Assembly: GCA_001788925.1 (NCBI GenBank)
Contig: MFXS01000022.1
Coordinates: forward strand, 5,654-41,131
DNA: 35,478 nucleotides
DNA from: Candidatus Peribacteria bacterium RIFCSPHIGHO2_01_FULL_55_13
GTDB lineage: Bacteria; Patescibacteriota; Gracilibacteria; Peribacterales; Peribacteraceae
Direction: 5' to 3'
Part shown: one piece after another, positions 17,338 through 26,313 of the stretch
Layout: each line of letters opens with the position of its first letter
Position numbering within the stretch: position 1 is the first letter of the stretch
The notes under the pieces: model-generated
What the model was told of the DNA's origin: nothing
The model's input: only the letters and a program-made list of their open reading frames with translations
Databases searched by the model: none
Position numbers and translations under genes: made by a program

Positions 17338-20300
17338 TTATCCCTGAATCGGATTTCCCGCTGAGGTGCGTCCGTCAAAGTAATATTGCTCCGCTTTCCA
17401 CCAATCTTGGCCTGCGCTCTCTCCTTCCGTGTACTTGGACTTCGTCGGATTGACGTAAAAAATCCCCTCAAACTCTTCGTTGCACTCGGCAAGTGGGGAC
17501 GTGCCGGAGTTTATTTTCTGTGGTGTGAAGAGAGATGCAATCGGATGACTGGGATTATCTTTTGCATTTTGCAACAGCTCTGAAAATAGAGTGACGGCGA
17601 ATCCGTGCTCCCTCCAGGCATCAAGTAGCTCATCTTTTACTTCGTTTGTCATAGACACGAAGTATTTTTGCTCCAGTAGCGCGCGCAATGATTCAATATC
17701 GTTCCCTTCATAGTTTTCCGGCACTTGGATACTGAATGTTTTTTGTGCCGTGAGCGCATTCCTGGCATCCCCAAACATGCTGCTGTGGAAGGCATAGGAA
17801 GAATCCGCCACACTGGCGAAATTGACTTTTGAATTGTCATATTTGTCTGCGAGCACAATGTTGTCTTCTGCCGGATCAAGCGCAACTATTGTCCGTAGTC
17901 CGCCCGGCAAATGTGCACCGATTTCATATACCACGTAGGAACCCCAGCTGTGACCTACGCCACTGATATTTGCACTGGGTATTTCCATTGATTGCAGCTG
18001 ATTTGCTGCCCACGCTCCAACAGACTCAATCCATTTGGATCCATCCAGGCTTATTTTGGTCATATTATCCTTTGCAGACGCTGCCCAGTTCAGAGTTACT
18101 AACTGTACGTTATTTGAAAGCAGGCTCTGTTCCAGCTCAGACATTTGGTCAGAATTTTCATTGTCGTTTCTTCCATGGACTCCCACCCAGACGGGAAGAG
18201 AAGGGTTGAGTGCGGAAATGGCATCATTGCCTTCGGTGGCCTTATAGTCAGTTTTCCTTTGACCCGATGGATCAAACTCCGCCACTCTCAAACTCACTTC
18301 CTTCACCTCACTCTCGCCGGGAAGACTTACTCTCCCCACAATCTCCCGCATATTCCACGGCCGCACGTCCATATGGAGCGGAAATTCCAGTGGGCGCGAA
18401 CGCAGGTCATTGCCATGAGGCATCACTCCATAGTTCGTTTTATCGGAAACAGTCACTTCATATGTTCCCGGCGTGAGCTTCAGACTAGTGGAGCCTGCTG
18501 AGGAGTTGCCGTGATCGGAGGAATAGCCGCCTGCAGGAAGGTCGCCCCCAGAAATCGTGAGCGATACGGCTCTCCCTGGGACGCTATTCACCCAGAAGTT
18601 CGCCATCACCTCACGATCCAGGGCGAAGCGCATCGTCTGGCTGCTTTCCGCAGGCACGCGTATGGATTCCGATCCGATAAGTTCGCCGTTTTTGATTACG
18701 ACAGTCGCACCGGGCGCCGCCTCATGACTAAAGCTCGATTTCCCCAAGACCTCCGAATCCGGAGTCCCCGCTTCCGCATGATTCTCCCGTGACACCACCT
18801 GGAGATACGGCACCCTTGCCTCCGCATAAATCTCCTGCAGACTGAACGGTGATTTTGCCACGGCAGCTTCAAATTCCCGCCGCACTTCGGCGCCAAGATT
18901 TTGGATTTTTGGAGCCGTCTTCACCATAGCTTCTTTCAGCCGATCTTTATTGACCTCGACTTGCCTGCTTTCCTTCGGGTCCTTTTCTTTCCGCGGCGTA
19001 TCCCCCAGATGCGTATCTTCCCAGTTCTGCCTCTCCACAGCCTTCTGGTTCTCAATGAGCCGGTCGATATTTCCATTCAGAAGCCTCTGACTCTCTGCCA
19101 GCACCGCTTGCTTGTTGGGGACGTATACCTGGAAATCACGGGCGAGTTCACCGATGTACCGGCCGCGCGTGCGGGTGCCAAGAACGAAATCGAGCATTTC
19201 CATGGCGTGCTGCGTCGGCTCACCTTTGAGGTCGGCGATGTGGTATTCCATGCCCCTTTGCAGGGCATCCCCCACGACGTCCTGGTATACGCCGAGCAGA
19301 CGGCCGAGTTCCGTGCGGATGTCGCTATCCACCCGATGGTTTCCACCGCCGTAAGCGGGATTGCGGAGCGGGAGGGCATTTTGCATTTCCGTCGAAATGA
19401 AGAATCGAGACTCGAGAAAGAGGCGGCTGCGTTCGAAGCTTGCAAGCGGAGCCCCATACTGTACGTTTTTGATGAGCGCGAGCCGTGGATCATCCTTCTC
19501 TATCCCCGCTTTTTTCTGCGTGGTGGAGGCCTCCACAGGGTTTGCGTGGCGGATCTCCATGGAGCCGATATCGACCTGGTAGACACTGGATGCATCCACC
19601 CTCCGCGCCACGTATTTCTTTTCCTGTGCCGCGACGGGAAGCGCCCCCTGAATTTCCCCGATCACTGTGCCGTTCTGGGAAATCACAAAGCGTGCTTGCG
19701 ATCCACGGTCTTCCACGGTCACGTCATAGGTGACGCCGAGCGCGAGATGTTCTGTGAAGTTGAGAGGTTCGCCGATGTACCCCTGATGGGCGCCGGATGA
19801 ATACCAGAGGCTGGCGCTGTTGTAGGAAAGGTGGAACGACAGGCCTTCCTCATACTCGTTATCGAATCTGCCGCTCGAGACGCCGTCCGTGCGGGTAACA
19901 AACATGATGCCGCCCTTTTTGCCGTTCATGGTGAACTGCGTGTGCACCACCAAAGGATTTTGCTCCGTCGGCTCCATATCCATGCGGCTCACAAGTTGCT
20001 TGCGGTCGTTGATGGACAACGGCTCATCGGGGTTCGCGTCCTGCCAGAAGTCGCCGAATGTCCCGCCGCTTGCATCGGTGGAATACACCGTGTCATCCGC
20101 CTCTTCTTGCAGCGCGTCCTCTCTGTCGAGCAGCGACTGCAGAAAGGCCAGATCCGCAAACACCGCATCGACATGTTCCTCCGGCAAGGCCTCCTGCGGA
20201 CTTTGCGCCGTCGGTTTTTGAGCAGGTTCCATGCCATGACTGAGCGACGTGCCGCTGATATGGACCTGGTAGGCATCAGTTGTTTCCGTGCGCCGGAGCA

Positions 20301-20982
20301 CCGTTCTCGGCTCGCTCGCCGCACGCGGAATCGCTCCGCGGATATCGGCAAGCACCTTGTCCCCCTGAGAAAGGACCAGATGCGCTTCCGTGCCGCGGTC
20401 CTCCACCAAAAAGTCATAGGGCACTCCCAGCTGGAGGCGTTCGGGAAATTCCACCGGAATGCCGATCAACGCCCCGCCGACGGGATCGGAAAAATAGATA
20501 CATGCCACGTTGTATTCCGCCCGGAACGAGAGCCCATTTCTGAATTCATTATTGAAGCGCCCGCTCGTCACCCCATCCGTGCGGGTGATGAGGGTGATGC
20601 CGCTTTTCTTTCCTCCAAGCGTAAATTGCGTCTTAAAGATCACCGGTGACTCGGGAGTCGGCAGCACTTCGCCCCGGGAGATGGCTTGGACGCGATCATT
20701 GATCACGAGGTCCTTTCCTTCCGGGATGTCCTCCCAAAATTCCTGCTTTTGATCGGAGCTGAACACCTCGTGCGGTTGCATCTCTGCCTCTACCCGGCTG
20801 CCCTCGCCTTCCCCCTTCGCCCATTGGGCTTCGGGGGACAAGTCGGCGGACGGGTGGAGAAGATTCCGGACTTCTGCGGATGTATCATTCGTAGGGATAG
20901 TAGTAATCGCGGACATCAGATTGCGCGGTTCAAGTGATTCGAAGGAGCTGATTCTGGACAGGGAGGAGCGGCGGTGTGCCAT
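17338..20982 (-). CDS. Large secreted multidomain protein with LEPR-x-L-like N-terminus, duplicated beta-rich domain and C-terminal alpha/beta-hydrolase (lipase-like) domain
   Basis: Likely ATG at 20982 (MAHRRSSLSRISSFESLEPRNLMSA; ORF-track start at 21114 is TTG). Duplicated modules FWEDIPEGKDLVINDR..ITLITRTDGVTSGRFNNE.. and FWQDANPDEPLSINDR..IMFVTRTDGVSSGRFDNE... C-terminal VWVGVHGRND...GVGHSWGSYVVYEIG...VALDPAEDN with GHSWG nucleophile elbow. Confidence 0.8.
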   Translation of the reverse strand: MAHRRSSLSRISSFESLEPRNLMSAITTIPTNDTSAEVRNLLHPSADLSPEAQWAKGEGEGSRVEAEMQPHEVFSSDQKQEFWEDIPEGKDLVINDRVQAISRGEVLPTPESPVIFKTQFTLGGKKSGITLITRTDGVTSGRFNNEFRNGLSFRAEYNVACIYFSDPVGGALIGIPVEFPERLQLGVPYDFLVEDRGTEAHLVLSQGDKVLADIRGAIPRAASEPRTVLRRTETTDAYQVHISGTSLSHGMEPAQKPTAQSPQEALPEEHVDAVFADLAFLQSLLDREDALQEEADDTVYSTDASGGTFGDFWQDANPDEPLSINDRKQLVSRMDMEPTEQNPLVVHTQFTMNGKKGGIMFVTRTDGVSSGRFDNEYEEGLSFHLSYNSASLWYSSGAHQGYIGEPLNFTEHLALGVTYDVTVEDRGSQARFVISQNGTVIGEIQGALPVAAQEKKYVARRVDASSVYQVDIGSMEIRHANPVEASTTQKKAGIEKDDPRLALIKNVQYGAPLASFERSRLFLESRFFISTEMQNALPLRNPAYGGGNHRVDSDIRTELGRLLGVYQDVVGDALQRGMEYHIADLKGEPTQHAMEMLDFVLGTRTRGRYIGELARDFQVYVPNKQAVLAESQRLLNGNIDRLIENQKAVERQNWEDTHLGDTPRKEKDPKESRQVEVNKDRLKEAMVKTAPKIQNLGAEVRREFEAAVAKSPFSLQEIYAEARVPYLQVVSRENHAEAGTPDSEVLGKSSFSHEAAPGATVVIKNGELIGSESIRVPAESSQTMRFALDREVMANFWVNSVPGRAVSLTISGGDLPAGGYSSDHGNSSAGSTSLKLTPGTYEVTVSDKTNYGVMPHGNDLRSRPLEFPLHMDVRPWNMREIVGRVSLPGESEVKEVSLRVAEFDPSGQRKTDYKATEGNDAISALNPSLPVWVGVHGRNDNENSDQMSELEQSLLSNNVQLVTLNWAASAKDNMTKISLDGSKWIESVGAWAANQLQSMEIPSANISGVGHSWGSYVVYEIGAHLPGGLRTIVALDPAEDNIVLADKYDNSKVNFASVADSSYAFHSSMFGDARNALTAQKTFSIQVPENYEGNDIESLRALLEQKYFVSMTNEVKDELLDAWREHGFAVTLFSELLQNAKDNPSHPIASLFTPQKINSGTSPLAECNEEFEGIFYVNPTKSKYTEGESAGQDWWKAEQYYFDGRTSAGNPIQG

Positions 20983-21381
20983 GGCGAAGGGGGGAGGAAG
21001 TTCGCTCCCATTCCACGCGTGTCCAAGAGGGGTTGGCAGATGCTGGATGACACTTCTTTCTCTTAATGATGGATTTTTGTTTTCGTGTTGCGAAGGATCA
21101 GGTTCTCTTGGCAAAACGAACGCTGAACAATCTTTCTATGCAGAGAACCGAACGGATGGCGGGGGGATGCGTGAAAGAGGGGAAAGCTTTTTGGAGCTGT
21201 GGATGTGTGCTTGTCTTTGTATGGATATGGGTGTCTCCTGACGGTTTCCATTTCTATCTTCATCCCCAACTCATTTTACAAAGGAAGAGGCTCAAAATAC
21301 GGTGAGGATTGTAGAGGAAATTGAGCAGCGTTCGGATGATTCTGTTGCTTCAAAGCAGTACATTAATGGGTGGAGTGGTAC

Positions 21382-21409
21382 TTGAAATGTGTTAAATAAA
21401 TGTTATAAT
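21382..21409 (+). promoter_or_regulatory. Sigma70-like promoter for the 21430 ORF
   Basis: TTGAAA-16-TATAAT; a second TATAAT lies at 21413-21418. Confidence 0.7.
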
Positions 21410-21429
21410 AAATATAATCACCAATCCGT

Positions 21430-23034
21430 ATGAAACTCCCGGATATTGAATTGCGATCCAACGTGCAGCGTGAAATTGATCCCCTTGTACCTGAGAAGGG
21501 GGTCTTTTGGATCGATGCAGGACATCAACAGTATCGGAGAGTACTCATACCCGCTCAGAATCCCGCAATCGCCATCGGCAACATGCAATGCTGGAATGGA
21601 AGTGTCACTACATTCCAGCAATACAAGAAAAGAATGTGGCACGTACTCACAGGGGCACCGGACAATGTCACAGCTGGTCCCGGCAACGTCGATGTCGTGG
21701 AAGTTCCAGACACGAGAAAAAACATAGCCGTGCTCCTACAAAATGAAGAAGGAGAATGGCGCCAAAAACTGCATGAAGCCTCGGGGCAGTCCGTGGAACA
21801 CGCAGAAGAGATTGGAACAGGACTTTACTTGATACAGAATATCCAATGGGTAAGCCAGACGACAGCGAAAAAAATCAAAGCAGTGAGAATCTCTTTTCAT
21901 GAGCCAGATGAGACAAGATTTCCTACGCAGAACATTGATCAGCATCCTCTTCCCACAAGGATGCCCGAACCTGAAAAGGCAATTCTGCCTTATCCAGACG
22001 CTTTCTCCTTGGAGAGCAACGAGAGAGTACAAGAGATTTCAACGAATCCTCCAAGTCGCATCGTCCTTTCACCCAATCAGCAAGTGCTGCCACATCCCGA
22101 GAGAACGATTGAAGAAGAATGGACATTGATTAAGAATGTTATCGAACGAGCTCAAAGGGAACAATTGATTACAGAGAGAGTTGAAAATCCCGATGGGGCA
22201 AGAGCGGCAGTGATGCTGTTCTCTGAACATCCGCCTGAGGGGAGAGTCTTTGTGCCGAAGAGGGAAATGTTAGTTGAGCAAAGCCAACTCTTTCAATTTG
22301 TACACTTGCTTCATATTTCAGGCGCACAAAGCCCGCTATCTGTCGAGGGAATTGCGGACGGCGACGCAATCGTTGCTGAACGCAGAGTAGTTGCGGGGCA
22401 CGCTTCGGCTTATGGGAAGGATTGTCAGGCATTTCTTTATGAACACCCCGAGATACTTCAAAACCTGTTCATAGAGCTATGTCGAGAAGGTCATCCCGAA
22501 CGTGCATTCTTTTCGCGCTGGACGGCATATCCTCATCTCAGTTGCGGGTACACTCCGCAAGTCGAAAAAAAACTGCGGGAACTGCTCGAGCACACAATGA
22601 GACAAGAGCGTGAACTTGCGAGAAAATACAATCTTCCGACCGAATCATTTCAAATGACGGTATTTCCCATGAAGGAAGGAAAAGACTTCTATCTAAAAAT
22701 CAATGGCAGAAAATTTCTCGTTGATGACATTGAGCGTGATTGTCGCGCCTTCATCTCTCGATTTTTGCCGACAGCACAGGAGTTGCTAAAAGAGCGCGAA
22801 GAAGAGCAGGTGGAGTATATGTGCGGAGCACACGCCAACGTAGTCCCTATTGCATGGGCAGGTGCTGCCCATGAGCTAAGTATTACAGAATGGTGCCGTG
22901 GAAAAAATATGCGCTTGCATATTATCAAAGCAGTGGGCGGAAGTGATTTTTCAGAACGTCAGGTAGATGACCTCTTCACTCTCGCAAAGGCCACGCTGGA
23001 TCTCACACGAAGAGCACGGGAATCCTGCCGATAG
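21430..23034 (+). CDS. Hypothetical protein, 534 aa, no recognised domain
   Basis: Long ORF with TTGAAA-16-TATAAT immediately upstream; no signal peptide or TM obvious. Confidence 0.7.
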   Translation: MKLPDIELRSNVQREIDPLVPEKGVFWIDAGHQQYRRVLIPAQNPAIAIGNMQCWNGSVTTFQQYKKRMWHVLTGAPDNVTAGPGNVDVVEVPDTRKNIAVLLQNEEGEWRQKLHEASGQSVEHAEEIGTGLYLIQNIQWVSQTTAKKIKAVRISFHEPDETRFPTQNIDQHPLPTRMPEPEKAILPYPDAFSLESNERVQEISTNPPSRIVLSPNQQVLPHPERTIEEEWTLIKNVIERAQREQLITERVENPDGARAAVMLFSEHPPEGRVFVPKREMLVEQSQLFQFVHLLHISGAQSPLSVEGIADGDAIVAERRVVAGHASAYGKDCQAFLYEHPEILQNLFIELCREGHPERAFFSRWTAYPHLSCGYTPQVEKKLRELLEHTMRQERELARKYNLPTESFQMTVFPMKEGKDFYLKINGRKFLVDDIERDCRAFISRFLPTAQELLKEREEEQVEYMCGAHANVVPIAWAGAAHELSITEWCRGKNMRLHIIKAVGGSDFSERQVDDLFTLAKATLDLTRRARESCR

Positions 23035-23186
23035 CAATAGGCCAGCTATACCGCCCTCTTCCTCACTTCTTCATCCGCTTCGCTCTGCTCCTTTTCCTCA
23101 TGATACGTCCTTCCCACACATTGCTATTTTCCGTCCGTCCTGCAGCGATATTATCCATCGTCGTGAACATGCTGTGATCCTGGTTG

Positions 23187-24065
23187 TTATAGCGGTTGGG
23201 TGAGGGGGGAGTACATCTCCGGTCTCCTCTCCTGCAAAAATCTCCACGACTCCTGCATCTTCTTCGGATAACTCAGATCGCATTCCGCAATCAACACTTT
23301 TTCCGTATCGTCTCCTTTAACCAGCATGTTCGCTCCCGGATCAGCGATGAACGAACCCCCCCAGAAGTGCATCTCCCCTTCGTCCCCGACGCGGTTGATG
23401 GCGGCGATGTAGACGGAGTTGGCGGCAGCGTGACCCACTTGGGCGGCGGTCCACATGTTGTCCCAGTTCTCCGGAATAGCGCTGTCCACCGGCGCGATCG
23501 TTGGTGAGGTGGCGATGGCCGTGGGGTAGAAGATGATTTCGGCTCCGGCCAGGGCTGCAAGGCGTGCGGCTTCGGGGAACCACTGGTCGTAGCAGATGAG
23601 GACTGCGATCGCGCCGTAGGGTGTTGCAAAGACGCGGACGCCCGTGTCGCCGGGAGTGAAGTAATCCTGCTCGTAGAAGGCGGGATCGTGCGGGATGTGG
23701 GTCTTGCGGTAGGTGCCCAAGGTCTTGCCATCCGGCCCGAAGACGCAGGCGGTGTTGTAGTGTTTGCCATCAGAGGCCTTTTCGAAGATCGATCCGCCAA
23801 CGAGGACGATCTGGTACTTTTTCGCGAGCTCCGAGAGGCGCTTGGTTGTCGGGCCGGGGATGGCTTCCGCGAAACTGGCGAAGGCCCGGGGGTCACTCGG
23901 AATTTGGCAGAAGTAGGGGGAGCCAAAGAGCTCCGGGAGCGCGACGATCTTCGCGCCTTTTTTCACGGCCTCTGCGGTCATCGTCTCGGCTTTCTTGAGA
24001 TTTGCTTCCAGCGTGTCTTCCATGGACATCTGGACGAGGCCGACGTGTACAACGCGTTTTTCCAT
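23187..24065 (-). CDS. aguB: Carbon-nitrogen hydrolase, probable N-carbamoylputrescine amidase
   Basis: Nitrilase-family Glu-Lys-Cys triad: LPELFGSPYFC, YRKTHIP, VLICYDQWFPEAAR; C-terminal FLQERRPEMYSPL typical of AguB. Confidence 0.92.
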   Translation of the reverse strand: MEKRVVHVGLVQMSMEDTLEANLKKAETMTAEAVKKGAKIVALPELFGSPYFCQIPSDPRAFASFAEAIPGPTTKRLSELAKKYQIVLVGGSIFEKASDGKHYNTACVFGPDGKTLGTYRKTHIPHDPAFYEQDYFTPGDTGVRVFATPYGAIAVLICYDQWFPEAARLAALAGAEIIFYPTAIATSPTIAPVDSAIPENWDNMWTAAQVGHAAANSVYIAAINRVGDEGEMHFWGGSFIADPGANMLVKGDDTEKVLIAECDLSYPKKMQESWRFLQERRPEMYSPLTQPL

Positions 24066-24131
24066 GCGCTAATTGTGAGGCGTCCTGTTGTAGCGCACAA
24101 GAAATATCATCGGCGACCCCCTCCTCCTAGT

Positions 24132-24150
24132 CTCCTCCCACCGGGAGGAG
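24132..24150. other. Perfect hairpin in the aguB / DHS-like divergent intergenic region
   Basis: CTCCTCCC ACC GGGAGGAG, 8-bp arms, 3-nt loop. Confidence 0.6.
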
Positions 24151-24204
24151 GAACCCGCAGGGCATTTTCTGGAAATGTGCGCTGCATCTCGATAGCATGA
24201 GGGC

Positions 24205-25308
24205 ATGCAGAAAAAATTCACCAAGCTCTCGCCGAGTCTGAAAAAGTACATCGTGGAGGAAGAAGGCCGCGCGCACGGCACGGGGCCCATCACGGAGCTC
24301 GTGAAGGGCAGCAAGACTCCCATCTCCACATTCGGGGAACTCACTCTCAAGCACTGTAACGGTGGCTCCACCATGCAGGCTGCCCTGTGGCTGAAAGATC
24401 ATCTGAAGAACGGCGGCAAGCTGGTCGTGACGATCGCGGGAGCCCTGAGCTCCTTCCAGGTCGGCGTGACGCTCGCCGAGCTTATTCGCAAAGGAAAAGT
24501 TCACCTGGTCTCGGCAACAGCCGCGAACCACGAGGAGTCCTACTACCGCTACGTCGCCCATTCGCACTACGCCTATATCCCCCGCTACACCGAGCTCACT
24601 CCTGAGCAGGAGGCGGAACTGCGCGATGCGGGCTTGCGTCGTATCACCGATACGTTCCTTCCCGAGGATGAAAGTGTACGCATCATGGAGCCGCATCTTC
24701 TGCAGATGTGGAAGGAGGCTCAGAAGCAGGGGGAGCGATACTTCCCGCACGAGTATTTCCGTCGTCTCTTTGCCGAGGGTCTCATCAAGCCCGATCCCAA
24801 AGCCAACCCGGCCGACTGCTGGGCATACGCGGCCTATGAAAAGAACATCCCGATCGTGATTCCGGGCTTTGAGGATTCCACGATGGGCAATATCTTCGCG
24901 AGCTACACCTACAGCGGGAAACACCGGAAAGATCAGAGCGTCGTCCTTGATCCCACCATCATGAAAGGGGGACTCGAGTACTTCACATGGCTTTATGACT
25001 GGTACATGGAGGAATCCAAGGACAGTCCCATCGCCTTCCTTCAGCTCGGCGGCGGCATCGCGGCGGATTTCCCGATCTGCGTCGTCCCGTCTCTGAAGCA
25101 CGATCTCCAGCTCCATGGAAAGATCCGCGACTGGGCGGGGTTCATCGAAATCGGTTCCTCGCCGATGTCCTACGGTTCGTACTCCGGTGCGGGCGGCAAA
25201 GAGAAGATCACGTGGGACAAGCTTGCGACCACGAGCTACTATCAGATCATCCAGAGCGACGTGACTGTTGCATTTCCTTGGATAGCGGCGGTGCTGCTCG
25301 ATCTCTAA
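24205..25308 (+). CDS. Deoxyhypusine synthase family protein (probable bacterial homospermidine/spermidine-forming homologue)
   Basis: FGELTLKHCNGGSTMQAALWL, VTIAGALSSFQVG, SATAANHEES, VIPGFEDSTMG, LGGGIAADFPI, FIEIGSSPMSYGSYSGAGGKEKITWDKL. Confidence 0.88.
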   Translation: MQKKFTKLSPSLKKYIVEEEGRAHGTGPITELVKGSKTPISTFGELTLKHCNGGSTMQAALWLKDHLKNGGKLVVTIAGALSSFQVGVTLAELIRKGKVHLVSATAANHEESYYRYVAHSHYAYIPRYTELTPEQEAELRDAGLRRITDTFLPEDESVRIMEPHLLQMWKEAQKQGERYFPHEYFRRLFAEGLIKPDPKANPADCWAYAAYEKNIPIVIPGFEDSTMGNIFASYTYSGKHRKDQSVVLDPTIMKGGLEYFTWLYDWYMEESKDSPIAFLQLGGGIAADFPICVVPSLKHDLQLHGKIRDWAGFIEIGSSPMSYGSYSGAGGKEKITWDKLATTSYYQIIQSDVTVAFPWIAAVLLDL

Positions 25309-25428
25309 GGACCGCACACGGCGGGCGACTCGGGTGGAGGCTGTAGAATCTCTATGTATGGCTTCAGAGAGGGCTACAATGGAATCGCGTATTCCTGTAT
25401 ACTGGCAGTGTATCTACACAAACATACG

Positions 25429-26238
25429 ATGTTAGAAGGCCAATCAGAGGGCACCGACGATCATGCGAGTATTCATGATTCCCTCTCGAAATTAGGTATG
25501 CCCGTCCATGATCTCGAGCAGTTAGGATGGCGGCCGGGTACGCCCTTGTGCATTCTTAATGATACGACCAAACAAGCTGCTTCCGGCTACCTTGTGGGTA
25601 ATCTCACATTCGGAGGCTCTGTTGCGCTGAAAGGGGAATCGGCTGCTTCCGATCCCGTGACGATCATTCCCTCACTTGATCTTACATGGCGTCATCGGGA
25701 AAACATAAATGAGGTTGTCGCCTTTGATGACGATGGTAACTACTACATCTGTGTGCGTATTGATGCGGCAGATGTTGATCCCAAAACACTGGAGACCTAT
25801 GTTCCATCCGTACCATCGCACGAACCGAAAATGCTGGAAGCACAAGATCCTTTCGACATGAAGACTATGCAGTTCTTCACAGAAAATGAGACGATCTTCC
25901 TGCGATTAATGCATCAGGCAGCCACCGAAGCATTAGCTTTTCGTGAGCAATATTCAGGAAAAGACTTACCTACACCTATTGCCGATTTCCTCCCGCCAAC
26001 TCTCGAATGGGCGACACGGCCGCGAGAAGAAAGATTGGAACAAGGTAATCCAATGCCTACGGCGATTACGAATCAGTTCAGACCAGATGCACTTGCCCAA
26101 CAGGAAACAGGTGCGATTGTCTTTGTTGCCTTTGCGCGCATTCCGCAGCGTGCGGGGGATGTCCAGCAGGCACTTCTCGAACAAGGGAAAACGACGCATA
26201 CGCTCGTCGGGAGATTAATGAATTTGTGGAAGAGATGA
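25429..26238 (+). CDS. Hypothetical protein (start 25429 or 25354 uncertain)
   Basis: Long ORF on the same strand as flanking genes; MLEGQSEGTDDHASIHDSLSKLGMPV...; no domain recognised. Confidence 0.55.
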   Translation: MLEGQSEGTDDHASIHDSLSKLGMPVHDLEQLGWRPGTPLCILNDTTKQAASGYLVGNLTFGGSVALKGESAASDPVTIIPSLDLTWRHRENINEVVAFDDDGNYYICVRIDAADVDPKTLETYVPSVPSHEPKMLEAQDPFDMKTMQFFTENETIFLRLMHQAATEALAFREQYSGKDLPTPIADFLPPTLEWATRPREERLEQGNPMPTAITNQFRPDALAQQETGAIVFVAFARIPQRAGDVQQALLEQGKTTHTLVGRLMNLWKR

Positions 26239-26253
26239 GGTGCCAGAAAATTC

Positions 26254-26281
26254 TTGCAATCGTAGACAGCTGTCGTACACT
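26254..26281 (+). promoter_or_regulatory. Sigma70-like promoter for the decarboxylase
   Basis: TTGCAA-16-TACACT. Confidence 0.4.
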
Positions 26282-26313
26282 TTCGGCCTGTTACTTATGC
26301 GAAAGCTCGCGAA

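Noticed and set aside
18901-19800. 299-aa and neighbouring + strand ORFs (also 19831-20649) over the giant protein
   Set aside because: Shadow ORFs opposite a long ORF with an internal domain duplication and lipase motif.
21093-21112. Possible fourth copy of the two-hairpin element (gttctcttggcaaaacgaac)
   Set aside because: Only the outer GTTC/GAAC and 20-nt length match; no following TGGCT..AGCC hairpin.
24127-25317. 396-aa minus-strand ORF opposite the DHS-like gene
   Set aside because: Antisense shadow ORF in GC-rich sequence; the + strand has strong family motifs.
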